Source of the DNA: Crossaster papposus
Taxonomy: Eukaryota > Echinodermata > Asteroidea > Velatida > Solasteridae
Assembly (NCBI GenBank): GCA_037893245.1
Contig: JBAIAA010001559.1
Location: 38,403 to 102,402 of the forward strand
Direction: 5' to 3'
Length of the DNA stretch: 64,000 nucleotides
Position numbers and translations under genes: made by a program. Below are positions 45,229 through 57,323 of the stretch, one piece after another (position 1 is the stretch's first letter; each line of letters begins with the position of its first letter). The notes under the pieces were generated by a model that did not search any database, was not told the origin of the DNA, and saw only the letters and a program-made list of their open reading frames with translations.

Positions 45229-48200
45229 ATGCGTATATCGGTCTCTCACATTACAAATCTGTTGCAAGTCCCTTGCATTATAAGTCTGTCGCAAATCCCT
45301 CGCATTATAAGTATGTCGCAAGTCCCTTGCATTATAAGTCTGTCGCAAGTCCCTCGCATTATAAGTCTGTCGCAAGTCCCTCGCATTGCAAGTCTGTCAC
45401 AAGTCCCTCGCATTACAAGTCTGCCACAAGTCCCTCGCATTACAAGTCTGCCACAAGTCCCTCGCATTACAAGTCTGCCACAAGTTTCTCGCATTACAAG
45501 TCTGTCGCAAGTTCCTCTCATTACAAGTCTGTCGCAAGTCTCTCGCATTACAAGTCTGTCGCAAGTCCCTCGCATTACTAGTCTGTCGCAAGTCTCTCGC
45601 ATTACAAGTCTGTCGCAAGTTTCTCTCATTACAAGTCTGTCGCAAGTTCCTCTCATTACAAGTTTGTCGCAAGTCCCTCACATTGTAAGTCTGTCGCAAG
45701 TTTCTCTCATTACAAGTCTGTCGCAAGTTTCTCTCATTACAAGTCTGTCGCAAGTTTCTCTCATTACAAGTCTGTCGCAAGTTCCTCTCATTACAAGTCT
45801 GTCGCAAGTTCCTCTCATTACAAGTCTGTCGCAAGTTCCTCTCATTACAAGTCTGTCGCAAGTTCCTCTCATTACAACTCTGTCGCAAGTTTCTCGTATT
45901 ACAAGTCTGTCGCAAGTTCCTCTCATTACAAGTCTGTCGCAAGTTCCTCTCATTACAAGTCTGTGGCAAGTTCCTCTCATTACAAGTCTGTGGCAAGTTC
46001 CTCTCATTACAAGTCTGTCGCAAGTTCCTCTCATTACAAGTCTGTCAAAAGTTCCTCTCATTACAAGTCTGTCGCAAGTTCCTCTCATTACAAGTCTGTC
46101 GCAAGTTCCTCTCATTACAAGTCTGTCGCAAGTTCCTCTCATTACAAGTCTGTCGCAAGTTCCTCTCATTACAAGTCTGTCGCAAGTTCCTCTCATAACA
46201 AGTCTGTGGCAAGTTCCTCTCATTACCAGTCTGTCGCAAGTTCCTCTCATTACCAGTCTGTCGCAAGTTCCTCTCATTACAAGTCTGTCGCAAGTTCCTC
46301 TCATTACAAGTCTGTCGCAAGTTCCTCTCATTACAAGTCTGTCGCAAGTTTCTCGTATTACAATTCTGTCGCAAGTTCCTCTCATTACAAGTCTGTCGCA
46401 AGTTCCTCTCATTACAAGTCTGTGGCAAGTTCCTCTCATTACAAGTCTGTGGCAAGTTCCTCTCATTACAAGTCTGTCGCAAGTTCCTCTCATTACAAGT
46501 CTGTCGCAAGTTCCTCTCACTACAAGTCTGTCGCAAGTTCCTCTCATTACAAGTCTGTCGCAAGTTCCTCTCATTACAAGTCTGTCGCAAGTTCCTCTCA
46601 TTACAAGTCTGTCGCAAGTTCCTCTCATTACAAGTCTGTCGCAAGTTCCTCTCATTACAAGTCTGTCGCAAGTTCCTCTCATTACAAGTCTGTGGCAAGT
46701 TCCTCTCATTACCAGTCTGTCGCAAGTTCCTCTCATTACCAGTCTGTCGCAAGTTCCTCTCATTACCAGTCTGTCGCAAGTTCCTCTCATTACAAGTCTG
46801 TCGCAAGTTCCTCTCATTACAAGTCTGTCGCAAGTTCCCCTCATTACAAGTCTGTCGCAAGTTTCTCGCATTACAAGTCTGTCGCAAGTTTCTCGCATTA
46901 CAAGTCTGTCGCAAGTTCCTCTCATTACAAGTCTGTCGCAAGTTCCTCTCATTACAAGTCTGTCGCAAGTTTCTCGCATTACAAGTCTGTCGCAAGTTTC
47001 TCGCATTACAAGTCTGTCGCAAGTTCCTCTCATTACAAGTCTGTCGCAAGTTCCTCTCATTACAAGTCTGTCGCAAGTTCCTCTCATTACAAGTCTGTCG
47101 CAAGTTCCTCTCATTACAAGTCTGTCGCAAGTTCCTCTCATTACAAGTCTGTCGCAAGTTCCTCTCATTACAAGTCTGTCGCAAGTTCCTCTCATTACAA
47201 GTCTGTCGCAAGTTCCTTTCATTACAAGTCTGTCGCAAGTTCCTCTCATTACAAGTCTGTCGCAAGTTCCTCTCATTACAAGTCTGTCGCAAGTTCCTCT
47301 CATTACAAGTCTGTCGCAAGTTCCTCTCATTACAAGTCTGTCGCAAGTTCCTCTCATTACAAGTCTGTCGCAAGTTCCTCTCATTACAAGTCTGTCGCAA
47401 GTTCCTCTCATTACAAGTCTGTGGCAAGTCTCTCGCATTACAAGTCTGTCGCAAGTCTCTCGCATTACAAGTCTGTCGCAAGTCTCTCGCATTACAAGTC
47501 TGTCGCAAGTTCCTCTCATTACAAGTCTGTCGCAAGTTTCTCGTATTACAAGTCTGTCGCAAGTTCCTCTCATTACAAGTCTGTCGCAAGTTCCTCTCAT
47601 TACAAGTCTGTGGCAAGTTCCTCTCATTACAAGTCTGTGGCAAGTTCCTCTCATTACAAGTCTGTCGCAAGTTCCTCTCATTACAAGTCTGTCGCAAGTT
47701 CCTCTCATTACAAGTCTGTCGCAAGTTCCTCTCATTACAAGTCTGTCGCAAGTTCCTCTCATTACAAGTCTGTCGCAAGTTCCTCTCATTACAAGTCTGT
47801 CGCAAGTTCCTCTCATTACAAGTCTGTCGCAAGTTCCTCTCATTACAAGTCTGTCGCAAGTTCCTCTCATTACAAGTCTGTCGCAAGTTCCTCTCATTAC
47901 CAGTCTGTCGCAAGTTCCTCTCATTACAAGTCTGTCGCAAGTTCCTCTCATTACAAGTCTGTCGCAAGTTCCTCTCATTACAAGTCTGTCGCAAGTTTCT
48001 CGCATTACAAGTCTGTCGCAAGTTTCTCGCATTACAAGTCTGTCGCAAGTTCCTCTCATTAGAAGTCTGTCGCAAGTTCCTCTCATTACAAGTCTGTCGC
48101 AAGTTTCTCGCATTACAAGTCTGTCGCAAGTTTCTCGCATTACAAGTCTGTCGCAAGTTCCTCTCATTACAAGTCTGTCGCAAGTTCCTCTCATTACAAG

Positions 48201-51200
48201 TCTGTCGCAAGTTCCTCTCATTACAAGTCTGTCGCAAGTTCCTCTCATTACAAGTCTGTCGCAAGTTCCTCTCATTACAAGTCTGTCGCAGGTTCCTCTC
48301 ATTACAAGTCTGTCGCAGGTTCCTCTCATTACAAGTCTGTCGCAAGTTCCTCTCATTACAAGTCTGTCGCAAGTTCCTCTCATTACAAGTCTGTCGCAAG
48401 TTCCTCTCATTACAAGTCTGTGGCAAGTTCCTCTCATTACAAGTCTGTGGCAAGTTCCTCTCATTACAAGTCTGTCGCAAGTTCCTCTCATTACAAGTCT
48501 GTCGCAAGTTCCTCTCATTACAAGTCTGTCGCAAGTTCCTCTCATTACAAGTCTGTCGCAAGTTCCTCTCATTACAAGTCTGTCGCCAGTTCCTCTCATT
48601 ACAAGTCTGTCTCAAGTTCCTCTCATTACAAGTCTGTCGCAAGTTCCTCTCATTACAAGTCTGTCGCAAGTCCCTCGCATTACTAGTCTGTCGCAAGTCT
48701 CTCGCATTACAAGTCTGTCGCAAGTTCCTCTCATTACAAGTCTGTCGCAAGTCCCTCGCATTACTAGTCTGTCGCAAGTCTCTCGCATTACAAGTCTGTC
48801 GCAAGTTCCTCTCATTACAAGTCTGTCGCAAGTTCCTCTCATTACAAGTCTGTCGCAAGTTCCTCTCATTACAAGTCTGTCGCAAGTTCCTCTCATTACA
48901 AGTCTGTCGCAAGTTTCTCGTATTACAAGTCTGTCGCAAGTTCCTCTCATTACAAGTCTGTGGCAAGTTCCTCTCATTACAAGTCTGTGGCAAGTTCCTC
49001 TCATTACAAGTCTGTGGCAAGTTCCTCTCATTACAAGTCTGTGGCAAGTTCCTCTCATTACAAGTCTGTCGCAAGTTCCTCTCATTACAAGTCTGTCGCA
49101 AGTTCCTCTCATTACAAGTCTATGGCAAGTTCCTCTCATTACAAGTCTGTGGCAAGTTCCTCTCATTACAAGTCTGTCGCAAGTTCCTCTCATTACAAGT
49201 CTGTCGCAAGTTCCTCTCATTACAAGTCTGTCAAAAGTTCCTCTCATTACAAGTCTGTCGCAAGTTCCTCTCATTACAAGTCTGTCGCAAGTTCCTCTCA
49301 TTACAAGTCTGTCGCAAGTTCCTCTCATTACAAGTCTGTCGCAAGTTCCTCTCATTACAAGTCTGTGGCAAGTTCCTCTCATTACCAGTCTGTCGCAAGT
49401 TCCTCTCATTACAAGTCTGTCGCAAGTTCCTCTCATTACAAGTCTGTCGCAAGTTCCTCTCATTACAAGTCTGTCGCAAGTTCCTCGTATTACAAGTCTG
49501 TCGCAAGTTCCTCTCATTACAAGTCTGTCGCAAGTTCCTCTCATTACAAGTCTGTGGCAAGTTCCTCTCATTACAAGTCTGTGGCAAGTTCCTCTCATTA
49601 CAAGTCTGTGGCAAGTTCCTCTCATTACAAGTCTGTGGCAAGTTCCTCTCATTACAAGTCTGTCGCAAGTTCCTCTCATTACAAGTCTGTCGCAAGTTCC
49701 TCTCATTACAAGTCTGTCGCAAGTTCCTCTCATTACAAGTCTGTCGCAAGTTCCTCTCATTACAAGTTTGTCTCAAGTTCCTCTCATTACAAGTCTGTCG
49801 CAAGTTCCTCTCATTACAAGTCTGTCGCAAGTTCCTCTCATTACAAGTCTGTGGCAAGTTCCTCTCATTACCAGTCTGTCGCAAGTTCCTCTCATTACCA
49901 GTCTGTCGCAAGTTCCTCTCATTACAAGTCTGTCGCAAGTTCCTCTCATTACAAGTCTGTCGCAAGTTCCTCTCATTACAAGTCTGTGGCAAGTTCCTCT
50001 CATTACAAGTCTGTGGCAAGTTCCTCTCATTACAAGTCTGTGGCAAGTTCCTCTCATTACAAGTCTGTCGCAAGTTCCTCTCATTACAAGTCTGTCGCAA
50101 GTTCCTCTCATTACAAGTCTGTCGCAAGTTCCTCTCATTACAAGTCTGTGGCAAGTTCCTCTCATTACAAGTCTGTGGCAAGTTCCTCTCATTACAAGTC
50201 TGTCGCAAGTTCCTCTCATTACAAGTCTGTCGCAAGTTCCTCTCATTACAAGTCTGTCAAAAGTTCCTCTCATTACAAGTCTGTCGCAAGTTCCTCTCAT
50301 TACAAGTCTGTCGCAAGTTCCTCTCATTACAAGTCTGTCGCAAGTTCCTCTCATTACAAGTCTGTGGCAAGTTCCTCTCATTACCAGTCTGTCGCAAGTT
50401 CCTCTCATTACAAGTCTGTCGCAAGTTCCTCTCATTACAAGTCTGTCGCAAGTTCCTCTCATTACAAGTCTGTGGCAAGTTCCTCTCATTACAAGTCTGT
50501 CGCAAGTTCCTCTCATTACAAGTCTGTGGCAAGTTCCTCTCATTACAAGTCTGTCGCAAGTTCCTCTCATTACAAGTCTGTCGCAAGTTCCTCTCATTAC
50601 AAGTCTGTCGCAAGTTCCTCTCATTACAAGTCTGTGGCAAGTTCCTCTCATTACAAGTCTGTCGCAAGTTCCTCTCATTACAAGTCTGTCGCAAGTTCCT
50701 CTCATTACAAGTCTGTGGCAAGTTCCTCTCATTACCAGTCTGTCGCAAGTTCCTCTCATTACAAGTCTGTGGCAAGTTCCTCTCATTACCAGTCTGTCGC
50801 AAGTTCCTCTCATTACAAGTCTGTCGCAAGTTCCTCTCATTACAAGTCTGTCGCAAGTTCCTCTCATTACAAGTCTGTCGCAAGTTTCTCGTATTACAAG
50901 TCTGTCGCAAGTTCCTCTCATTACAAGTCTGTCGCAAGTTCCTCTCATTACAAGTCTGTCGCAAGTTCCTCTCATTACAAGTCTGTCGCAAGTTCCTCTC
51001 ATTACAAGTCTGTGGCAAGTTCCTCTCATTACAAGTCTGTCGCAAGTTCCTCTCATTACAAGTCTGTCGCAAGTTCCTCTCATTACAAGTCTGTCGCAAG
51101 TTCCTCTCATTACAAGTCTGTCGCAAGTTCCTCTCATTACAAGTCTGTCGCAAGTTCCTCTCATTACAAGTCTGTGGCAAGTTCCTCTCATTACAAGTCT

Positions 51201-53905
51201 GTGGCAAGTTCCTCTCATTACAAGTCTGTGGCAAGTTCCTCTCATTACAAGTCTGTCGCAAGTTCCTCTCATTACAAGTCTGTCGCAAGTTCCTCTCATT
51301 ACAAGTCTGTCGCAAGTTCCTCTCATTACAAGTCTGTCGCAAGTTCCTCTCATTACAAGTTTGTCTCAAGTTCCTCTCATTACAAGTCTGTCGCAAGTTC
51401 CTCTCATTACAAGTCTGTCGCAAGTTCCTCTCATTACAAGTCTGTGGCAAGTTTCTCTCATTACCAGTCTGTCGCAAGTTCCTCTCATTACCAGTCTGTC
51501 GCAAGTTCCTCTCATTACAAGTCTGTCGCAAGTTCCTCTCATTACAAGTCTGTCGCAAGTTCCTCTCATTACAAGTCTGTCGCAAGTTTCTCGCATTACA
51601 AGTCTGTCGCAAGTTTCTCGCATTACAAGTCTGTCGCAAGTTCCTCTCATTACAAGTCTGTCGCAAGTTCCTCTCATTACAAGTCTGTCGCAAGTTTCTC
51701 GCATTACAAGTCTGTCGCAAGTTCCTCTCATTACAAGTCTGTCGCAAGTTCCTCTCATTACAAGTCTGTCGCAAGTTCCTCTCATTACAAGTCTGTGGCA
51801 AGTTCCTCTCATTACCAGTCTGTCGCAAGTTCCTCTCATTACCAGTCTGTCGCAAGTTCCTCTCATTACAAGTCTGTCGCAAGTTCCTCTCATTACAAGT
51901 CTGTCGCAAGTTCCTCTCATTACAAGTCTGTCGCAAGTTTCTCGCATTACAAGTCTGTCGCAAGTTTCTCGCATTACAAGTCTGTCGCAAGTTCCTCTCA
52001 TTACAAGTCTGTCGCAAGTTCCTCTCATTACAAGTCTGTCGCAAGTTTCTTGCATTACAAGTCTGTCGCAAGTTTCTCGCATTACAAGTCTGTCGCAAGT
52101 TCCTCTCATTACAAGTCTGTCGCAAGTTCCTCTCATTACAAGTCTGTCGCAAGTTCCTCTCATTACAAGTCTGTCGCAAGTTCCTCTCATTACAAGTCTG
52201 TCGCAAGTTCCTCTCATTACAAGTCTGTCGCAAGTTCCTCTCATTACAAGTCTGTCGCAAGTTCCTCTCATTACAAGTCTGTCGCAAGTTCCTCTCATTA
52301 CAAGTCTGTCGCAAGTTCCTCTCATTACAAGTCTTTGGCAAGTCTCTCGCATTACAAGTCTGTCGCAAGTCTCTCGCATTACAAGTCTGTCGCAAGTCTC
52401 TCGCATTACAAGTCTGTCGCAAGTTCCTCTCATTACAAGTCTGTCGCAAGTTCCTCTCATTACAAGTCTGTCGCAAGTTCCTCGTATTACAAGTCTGTTG
52501 CAAGTTCCTCTCATTACAAGTCTGTCGCAAGTTCCTCTCATTACAAGTCTGTGGCAAGTTGCTCTCATTAAAAGTCTGTGGCAAGTTGCTCTCATTAAAA
52601 GTCTGTGGCAAGTTCCTCTCATTACAAGTCTGTGGCAAGTTCCTCTCATTACAAGTCTGTCGCAAGTTCCTCTCATTACAAGTCTGTCGCAAGTTCCTCT
52701 CATTACAAGTCTGTCGCAAGTTCCTCTCATTACAAGTCTGTCGCAAGTTCCTCTCATTACAAGTCTGTCGCAAGTTCCTCTCATTACAAGTCTGTCGCAA
52801 GTTCCTCTCATTACAAGTCTGTGGCAAGTTCCTCTCATTACCAGTCTGTCGCAAGTTCCTCTCATTACCAGTCTGTGGCAAGTTCCTCTCATTACAAGTC
52901 TGTGGCAAGTTCCTCTCATTACAAGTCTGTCGCAAGTTCCTCTCATTACAAGTCTGTCGCAAGTTTCTCGCATTACAAGTCTGTCGCAAGTTCCTCTCAT
53001 TACAAGTCTGTCGCAAGTTCCTCTCATTACAAGTCTGTCGCAAGTTTCTCGCATTACAAGTCTGTCGCAAGTTTCTCGCATTACAAGTCTGTCGCAAGTT
53101 CCTCTCATTACAAGTCTGTCGCAAGTTCCTCTCATTACAAGTCTGTCGCAAGTTCCTCTCATTACAAGTCTGTCGCAAGTTCCTCTCATTACAAGTCTGT
53201 CGCAAGTTCCTCTCATTACAAGTCTGTCGCAAGTTCCTCTCATTACAAGTCTGTCGCAAGTTCCTCTCATTACAAGTCTGTCGCAAGTTCCTCTCATTAC
53301 AAGTCTGTCGCAAGTTCCTCTCATTACAAGTCTGTCGCAAGTCTCTCGCATTACAAGTCTGTCGCAAGTTCCTCTCATTACAAGTCTGTCGCAAGTTCCT
53401 CTCATTACAAGTCTGTCGCAAGTTCCTCTCATTACAAGTCTGTCGCAAGTCCCTCACATTGTAAGTCTGTCGCAAGTCCTTCCCGTTGCAATTCCCTCAA
53501 AGTCTCTAGCATTACAAGTTTGTCGCAAGTCTCTAGCATTACAAGTTTGTAACAATTCTCTAGCATTACAAGTTTGTCGCAAGTCTCTAGCATTACAAGT
53601 TTGTAACAATTCTCTAGCATTACAAGTTTGTCGCAATTCTCTAGCATTACAAGTTTGTCGCAATTCTCTAGCATTACAAGTTTGTCGCAAGTCTCTAGCA
53701 TTACAAGTTTGTCGCAATTCTCTAGCATTACAAGTTTGTCGCAATTCTCTAGCATTACAAGTTTGTAACAATTCTCTAGCATTACAAGTTTGTCGCAAGT
53801 CTCTAGCATTACAAGTTTGTAACAATTCTCTAGCATTACAAGTTTGTCGCAGTTCTCTAGCATTGTAAGTCTGTCGCAAGTCCCTCGCATTGTAAGTCTG
53901 TCTCT
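45229..53905. repeat. 27-bp minisatellite, about 320 copies (8.7 kb)
   Basis: The consensus unit is cgcaagttcctctcattaca followed by agtctgt. Point variants include gtggcaag for gtcgcaag, tttctcg for ttcctct, and cagtctg for aagtctg. Spacing stays at 27 bp through almost the whole array. Because 27 is a multiple of three and the unit has few stops, all plus frames and at least two minus frames are open for long distances. One plus frame runs 45229-53868 as a 9-residue repeat (SLSQVPLIT), while minus frames read CDRLVMRGT and RQTCNERNL. The outermost units are diverged (tccctcgcatt on the left; tctctagcattacaagttt on the right, about 53500-53880) and the centre is homogeneous. I do not call this a gene. 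Confidence 0.95.
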
Positions 53906-55790
53906 GCCTCTCTAAAACCAAGTGTGCCTCCCATGTTGTTCAGAAGTCATATGTTTATTTCTGAATCTACAACATTATGATACTTGACATAGACTAAAGC
54001 CGATGAATAATTAGTTCATAATTAGCCAGTTAAAGATGACTGCGAATTTTTCTGCCTTTTTAAAACAGTGTACCTCGCACATTATCCAAAACTCTTTTGT
54101 TGTGTTCTTAATCTTCAACATCATGATACTTGGTACACTTAATTTTGGTATAGACTAAAGCCGAATAATAATTAGTGTATAATTAAGCCCCTAAATAGAA
54201 CCCTTTTCTACTGAAGAATTGTAACCCGTTATTTCAGGTCCAAAAACCTCAATCTTTGAAACCAAGTGTAAGATTATACTCCTGGGCACACTTAATACTT
54301 GGAGATGTTTCAGCCGAACTACTTGTTGCCTAATTAATTACTGAAATTAAACCCTTTCTCACTGCAGCAGCATAATGCATTATTTCGGCTGCAAATTTCT
54401 CTTCCTCTTTAAAACGGTGTACCCCGCATGTTATTCCAAAATCTACAACATCATGATACCTGGCACACTTACTTTGGGTATAGACTAAAGCCGAATAATA
54501 ATTAGTGCATAATTAGCCAGTTTAAGAAATTTCTTTTCACTGCAGTATTGTAATATATATTTTAATATGTGATAAAAAAACTCATCTTCTTGATTCCTAA
54601 TCCTGAAGACCATGCCACTAGGCCCCCTTAATTATGGTATAAGCTGTAGCCGAATACTTATTAGTGCACAATTAATCCGTTAAATATAGAACCATTTGTT
54701 ACTAATGCATTGTAATGCGTTTTTCGGCTGCAAATATTTATGAATCTTCAAAACCAAGTGTACTTTACATATTATTCAGAACTCTAAATTTTATTTCATA
54801 ATCTACATGATTATACTACTGGGCACACTTAATACTTGTGGAAGCTGAAGCCAAACACAAATTAGTGCCTAATAAATTCCTTAAATGGAACCCTTTCTTA
54901 CGGCAGCATCATATTGCGTTCATTCGGCTGCGAATTTCTCTGTGTACCTCGCATGTTATCTAAACATTTCTCATTTTAGTTCCTAATGTACAATACCATG
55001 ATAAAAAGCCGAATAATAATTGGGGCACAATTAGCCAGTTAAGAAATCTCTTTTCACTGCAGTATTGTGATGTGTTCTTTTCAGATGCGATTATCAGTGA
55101 CATGTGATAACAAAAATCATCTTCCTATTTCATAATCTGCAAGGCCATGCTACTAGGCACACTTAATTTTGATGAATAATTAGTTTGTAATTAATCCCTG
55201 TAATAGAACCTTTTCTTACTGAAGCATTTCAATGACAGGTAACCTTATTAATCGTTAAAATACCCATTACAATTAATATATATATTTTGAAATAAAGACA
55301 TAAGAAACAAATACCCAAAACGTCAATAAAATGTAAATTTTAAAAAACGCCAGTGAATAAAAGATATATATTTTCACACTTTTCCACTTGAATTAATGAG
55401 ATCAATATAATATGGAATTAGGCTATTTCTGAACCGACGTGTTTTAGCTAGAAGAGTTATGAAGGTTCCTTAAATTTAAGGACAACGTGGAGTGCAGAAT
55501 CATATGAAAGATAGTTCCTGCCCAAAATTATTCTACAAGCTCTTTTCTGTATACTTTCAATACCGTACTCATTGCCCCTTTAATAACAAAAGGTATGACT
55601 TGTTGATAACATGCGAGGTACATATTACGGTACCAAGAAAATTTAATTTTGGTATAGGCTTTAGCATTGTAATGCGTTGTATGCGAATATCATATTACCC
55701 AATACTCTGTCTAGTGTAACCATTTATTTGTTGGGTCTTGTGTACCCATTTTATTTGGGTGTGGTGTACCCACTAATAATTGTTCATTGA
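53906..55790. repeat. AT-rich diverged tandem repeats, right flank
   Basis: The same roughly 200-bp repeat family as 43541-45228 resumes directly after the minisatellite (cctcccatgttgttc, cataatctac, taaagccgatgaataattag and so on) and fades out at about 55700. No coding sequence was recognised. Confidence 0.75.
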
Positions 55791-55849
55791 AGTAGGAGTA
55801 CAACCAGCACGCTAAATATTACCCTTGCCCTGCCAACGTCGATTTTTTT

Positions 55850-56000
55850 TTCTTTCTTGTTTTAACATGCAGAGACAGTGACTGGAAGATTCATCCGCCA
55901 AAGATGACGATTTGAAATGGAAGTAATGAAGATTGGACTATTGGTTATAATACGTTCTATGCTAATAAATAAAGTTCATATAGTTGTGTTGTGTTGTGGT
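55850..56000. repeat. Fragment related to the 853-bp family
   Basis: After a tract ending in 'acatgcag' comes 'gtgactggaagattc', then 'ccgccaaagatgacg' and 'gattggactattggtt', followed by 'aataaataaagttc'. This parallels the unit's 'gactggaagactggacgattggtgg' end. Confidence 0.5.
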
Positions 56001-56034
56001 GTTGTTGTCTTGTTGTCGTATTTGTCCGTAAAGT

Positions 56035-56087
56035 AAATGAACCAAGGTTGAGGGCGGCGGGCATGTTGGCTCAGCGCTGGTTCATTT
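56035..56087. repeat. GC-rich hairpin (gaacca...tggttc) single copy
   Basis: Inverted arms aaatgaacca and tggttcattt flank 'gagggcggcgggcatgttgg'. It is the same hairpin type as in the 853-bp array, at 41.5-41.8 kb, and in the 115-bp array at 57.4-58.0 kb. Confidence 0.8.
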
Positions 56088-56088
56088 A

Positions 56089-56369
56089 CCATGTCCCTTT
56101 GTTACTATGTCCCTTTGTTACTATGTCTCTTTGTTACTATGTCCCTTTGTTACCCTCTCCCATTTTTACCCTCTCCCATTGTTACCCTCTCCCATTGTTA
56201 CCCTCTCCCATTGTTACCCTCTCCCTTTGTTACCCTCTCCCTTTGTTACCCATCTCCCTTTGTTACCCATCTCCCTTTGTTACCCAACTCCCTTTGTTAC
56301 CCAACTCCCTTTGTTCCCAATTCCCTTTGTTCCCAACTCCCTTTGTTCCCATCTCCCTTTGTTCCCATA
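56089..56369. repeat. 15-16-bp minisatellite (ccctttgttacc units)
   Basis: Units evolve along the array: 'atgtccctttgttact', 'ctctcccattgttacc', 'ctctccctttgttacc', 'catctccctttgttac', then 'aactccctttgttccc'. This is a progressive variant gradient. Confidence 0.9.
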
Positions 56370-56738
56370 TTGCACTGTCGTTATATTGCACTGTTGTTAT
56401 ATTGCACTGTCGTTATATTGCACTGTCGTTATATTGCACTGTCGTTATTTTGCACTGTCGTTATTTTGCACTGTCGTTATATTGCACTGTCGTTATATTG
56501 CACTGTCGTTATATTGCACTGTCGTTATATTGCACTGTCGTTATATTGCACTGTCGTTATATTGCACTGTCGTTATATTGCACTGTCGTTATATTGCACT
56601 GTCGTTATATTGCACTGTCGTTATATTGCACTGTCGTTATATTGCACTGTCGTTATATTGCACTGTCGTTATATTGCACTGTCGTTATATAGCACTGTCG
56701 TTATATTGCACTGTCGTTATATTGCACTGTCGTTATAT
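56370..56738. repeat. 16-bp minisatellite (atattgcactgtcgtt), about 23 units
   Basis: Nearly pure 16-bp array with rare variants (ctgttgtt, attttgca, atagca). Long open frames here are artefacts of the repeat. Confidence 0.95.
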
Positions 56739-56885
56739 TATTTTAAACTTTAAATTACTTTTTTTTTTTAGCCTCCCACCTCTAAAACTGTACCTTCTTC
56801 ACAATCTCTCATCCTGTAATTAGCGCTGTTGGGTGTTGAATGAAATCAATAAAACTCTTTTTGTATCTTTCAATGTACATTGCAG

Positions 56886-56981
56886 TGTGATCCTACTCGC
56901 TAAGACCATAACTGTCCTGAATCTCGGCTTTAACAAACTGACGACATTGCCGACGGAACTCCAAATGATGGTGAGCCTTAG
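56886..56981 (+). pseudogene. LRRC40-like leucine-rich-repeat exon 1 of 2
   Basis: The 96-nt exon lies between 'tgtacattgcag' and AG|GTAAGA. It reads VILLAKTITVLNLGFNKLTT and then LPTELQMMVSLR. LNLGFNKLTTLPTEL is a canonical leucine-rich repeat (LxLxxNxLxxLP). The order fits the C-terminal part of LRRC40, where a 'LSFNKL...ELCVLQKL...RNN' segment occurs. Across the junction with the next exon about five residues expected between 'SL' and 'RNN' are missing. Could be another LRR protein. It is listed as a pseudogene because its downstream partner is broken. Confidence 0.6.
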
Positions 56982-57159
56982 GTAAGACATTGCGACATCC
57001 TGATCTACTAAATTTGGGGCCCAGCGGCTCAAGATCAGCCGCAATTTGGTTTGTAGCTTGTTAGGGTTTGAAACCGCATACCATCCCACATGAGTCAATC
57101 GCCGTAACCCTTGGACCGTATCACCCTAATTAATTAATTAATTTTTATTTTGGTATCAG

Positions 57160-57323
57160 GAACAACGCGATCAGCACAACTCCCCTCTGAGTGGAGCACC
57201 CTGTCGAAGCTGAGGGAGATCTGTGTGTCCTGCAACCGACTCAAAGAGATCCTGGCCGTGGTCTACCAGTGGGCTGAGCTAGAGAACCTCCTCCTGGGCG
57301 GCAACCAGTTGGCCGTGATCGAC
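57160..57323 (+). pseudogene. LRRC40-like leucine-rich-repeat exon 2 of 2, frameshifted and truncated
   Basis: Following 'tttggtatcag', the phase set by the first exon reads (R)NNAISTTPL and then a TGA stop. One frame over, the sequence continues PSEWSTLSKLREICVSCNRL, then KEILAVVYQWAELENLLLGG and NQLAVID. Removing one base near 57178-57180 would join the two, so the break is a single-base frameshift (or a base-call error). No splice donor follows NQLAVID; the sequence changes at 57324 into 'tttaaattatttttaac', the start of the 115-bp array. The exon end is therefore lost. The similarity to the last repeats of LRRC40 is by LRR pattern and order. Confidence 0.65.

Noticed and set aside
45678..53475. 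Long minus-strand open frames (CDRLVMRGT and RQTCNERNL repeats) in the 27-bp array
   Set aside because: They overlap each other and the plus-strand frame and share the 27-bp period; simultaneous openness in many frames is a property of the repeat unit, not of a gene.
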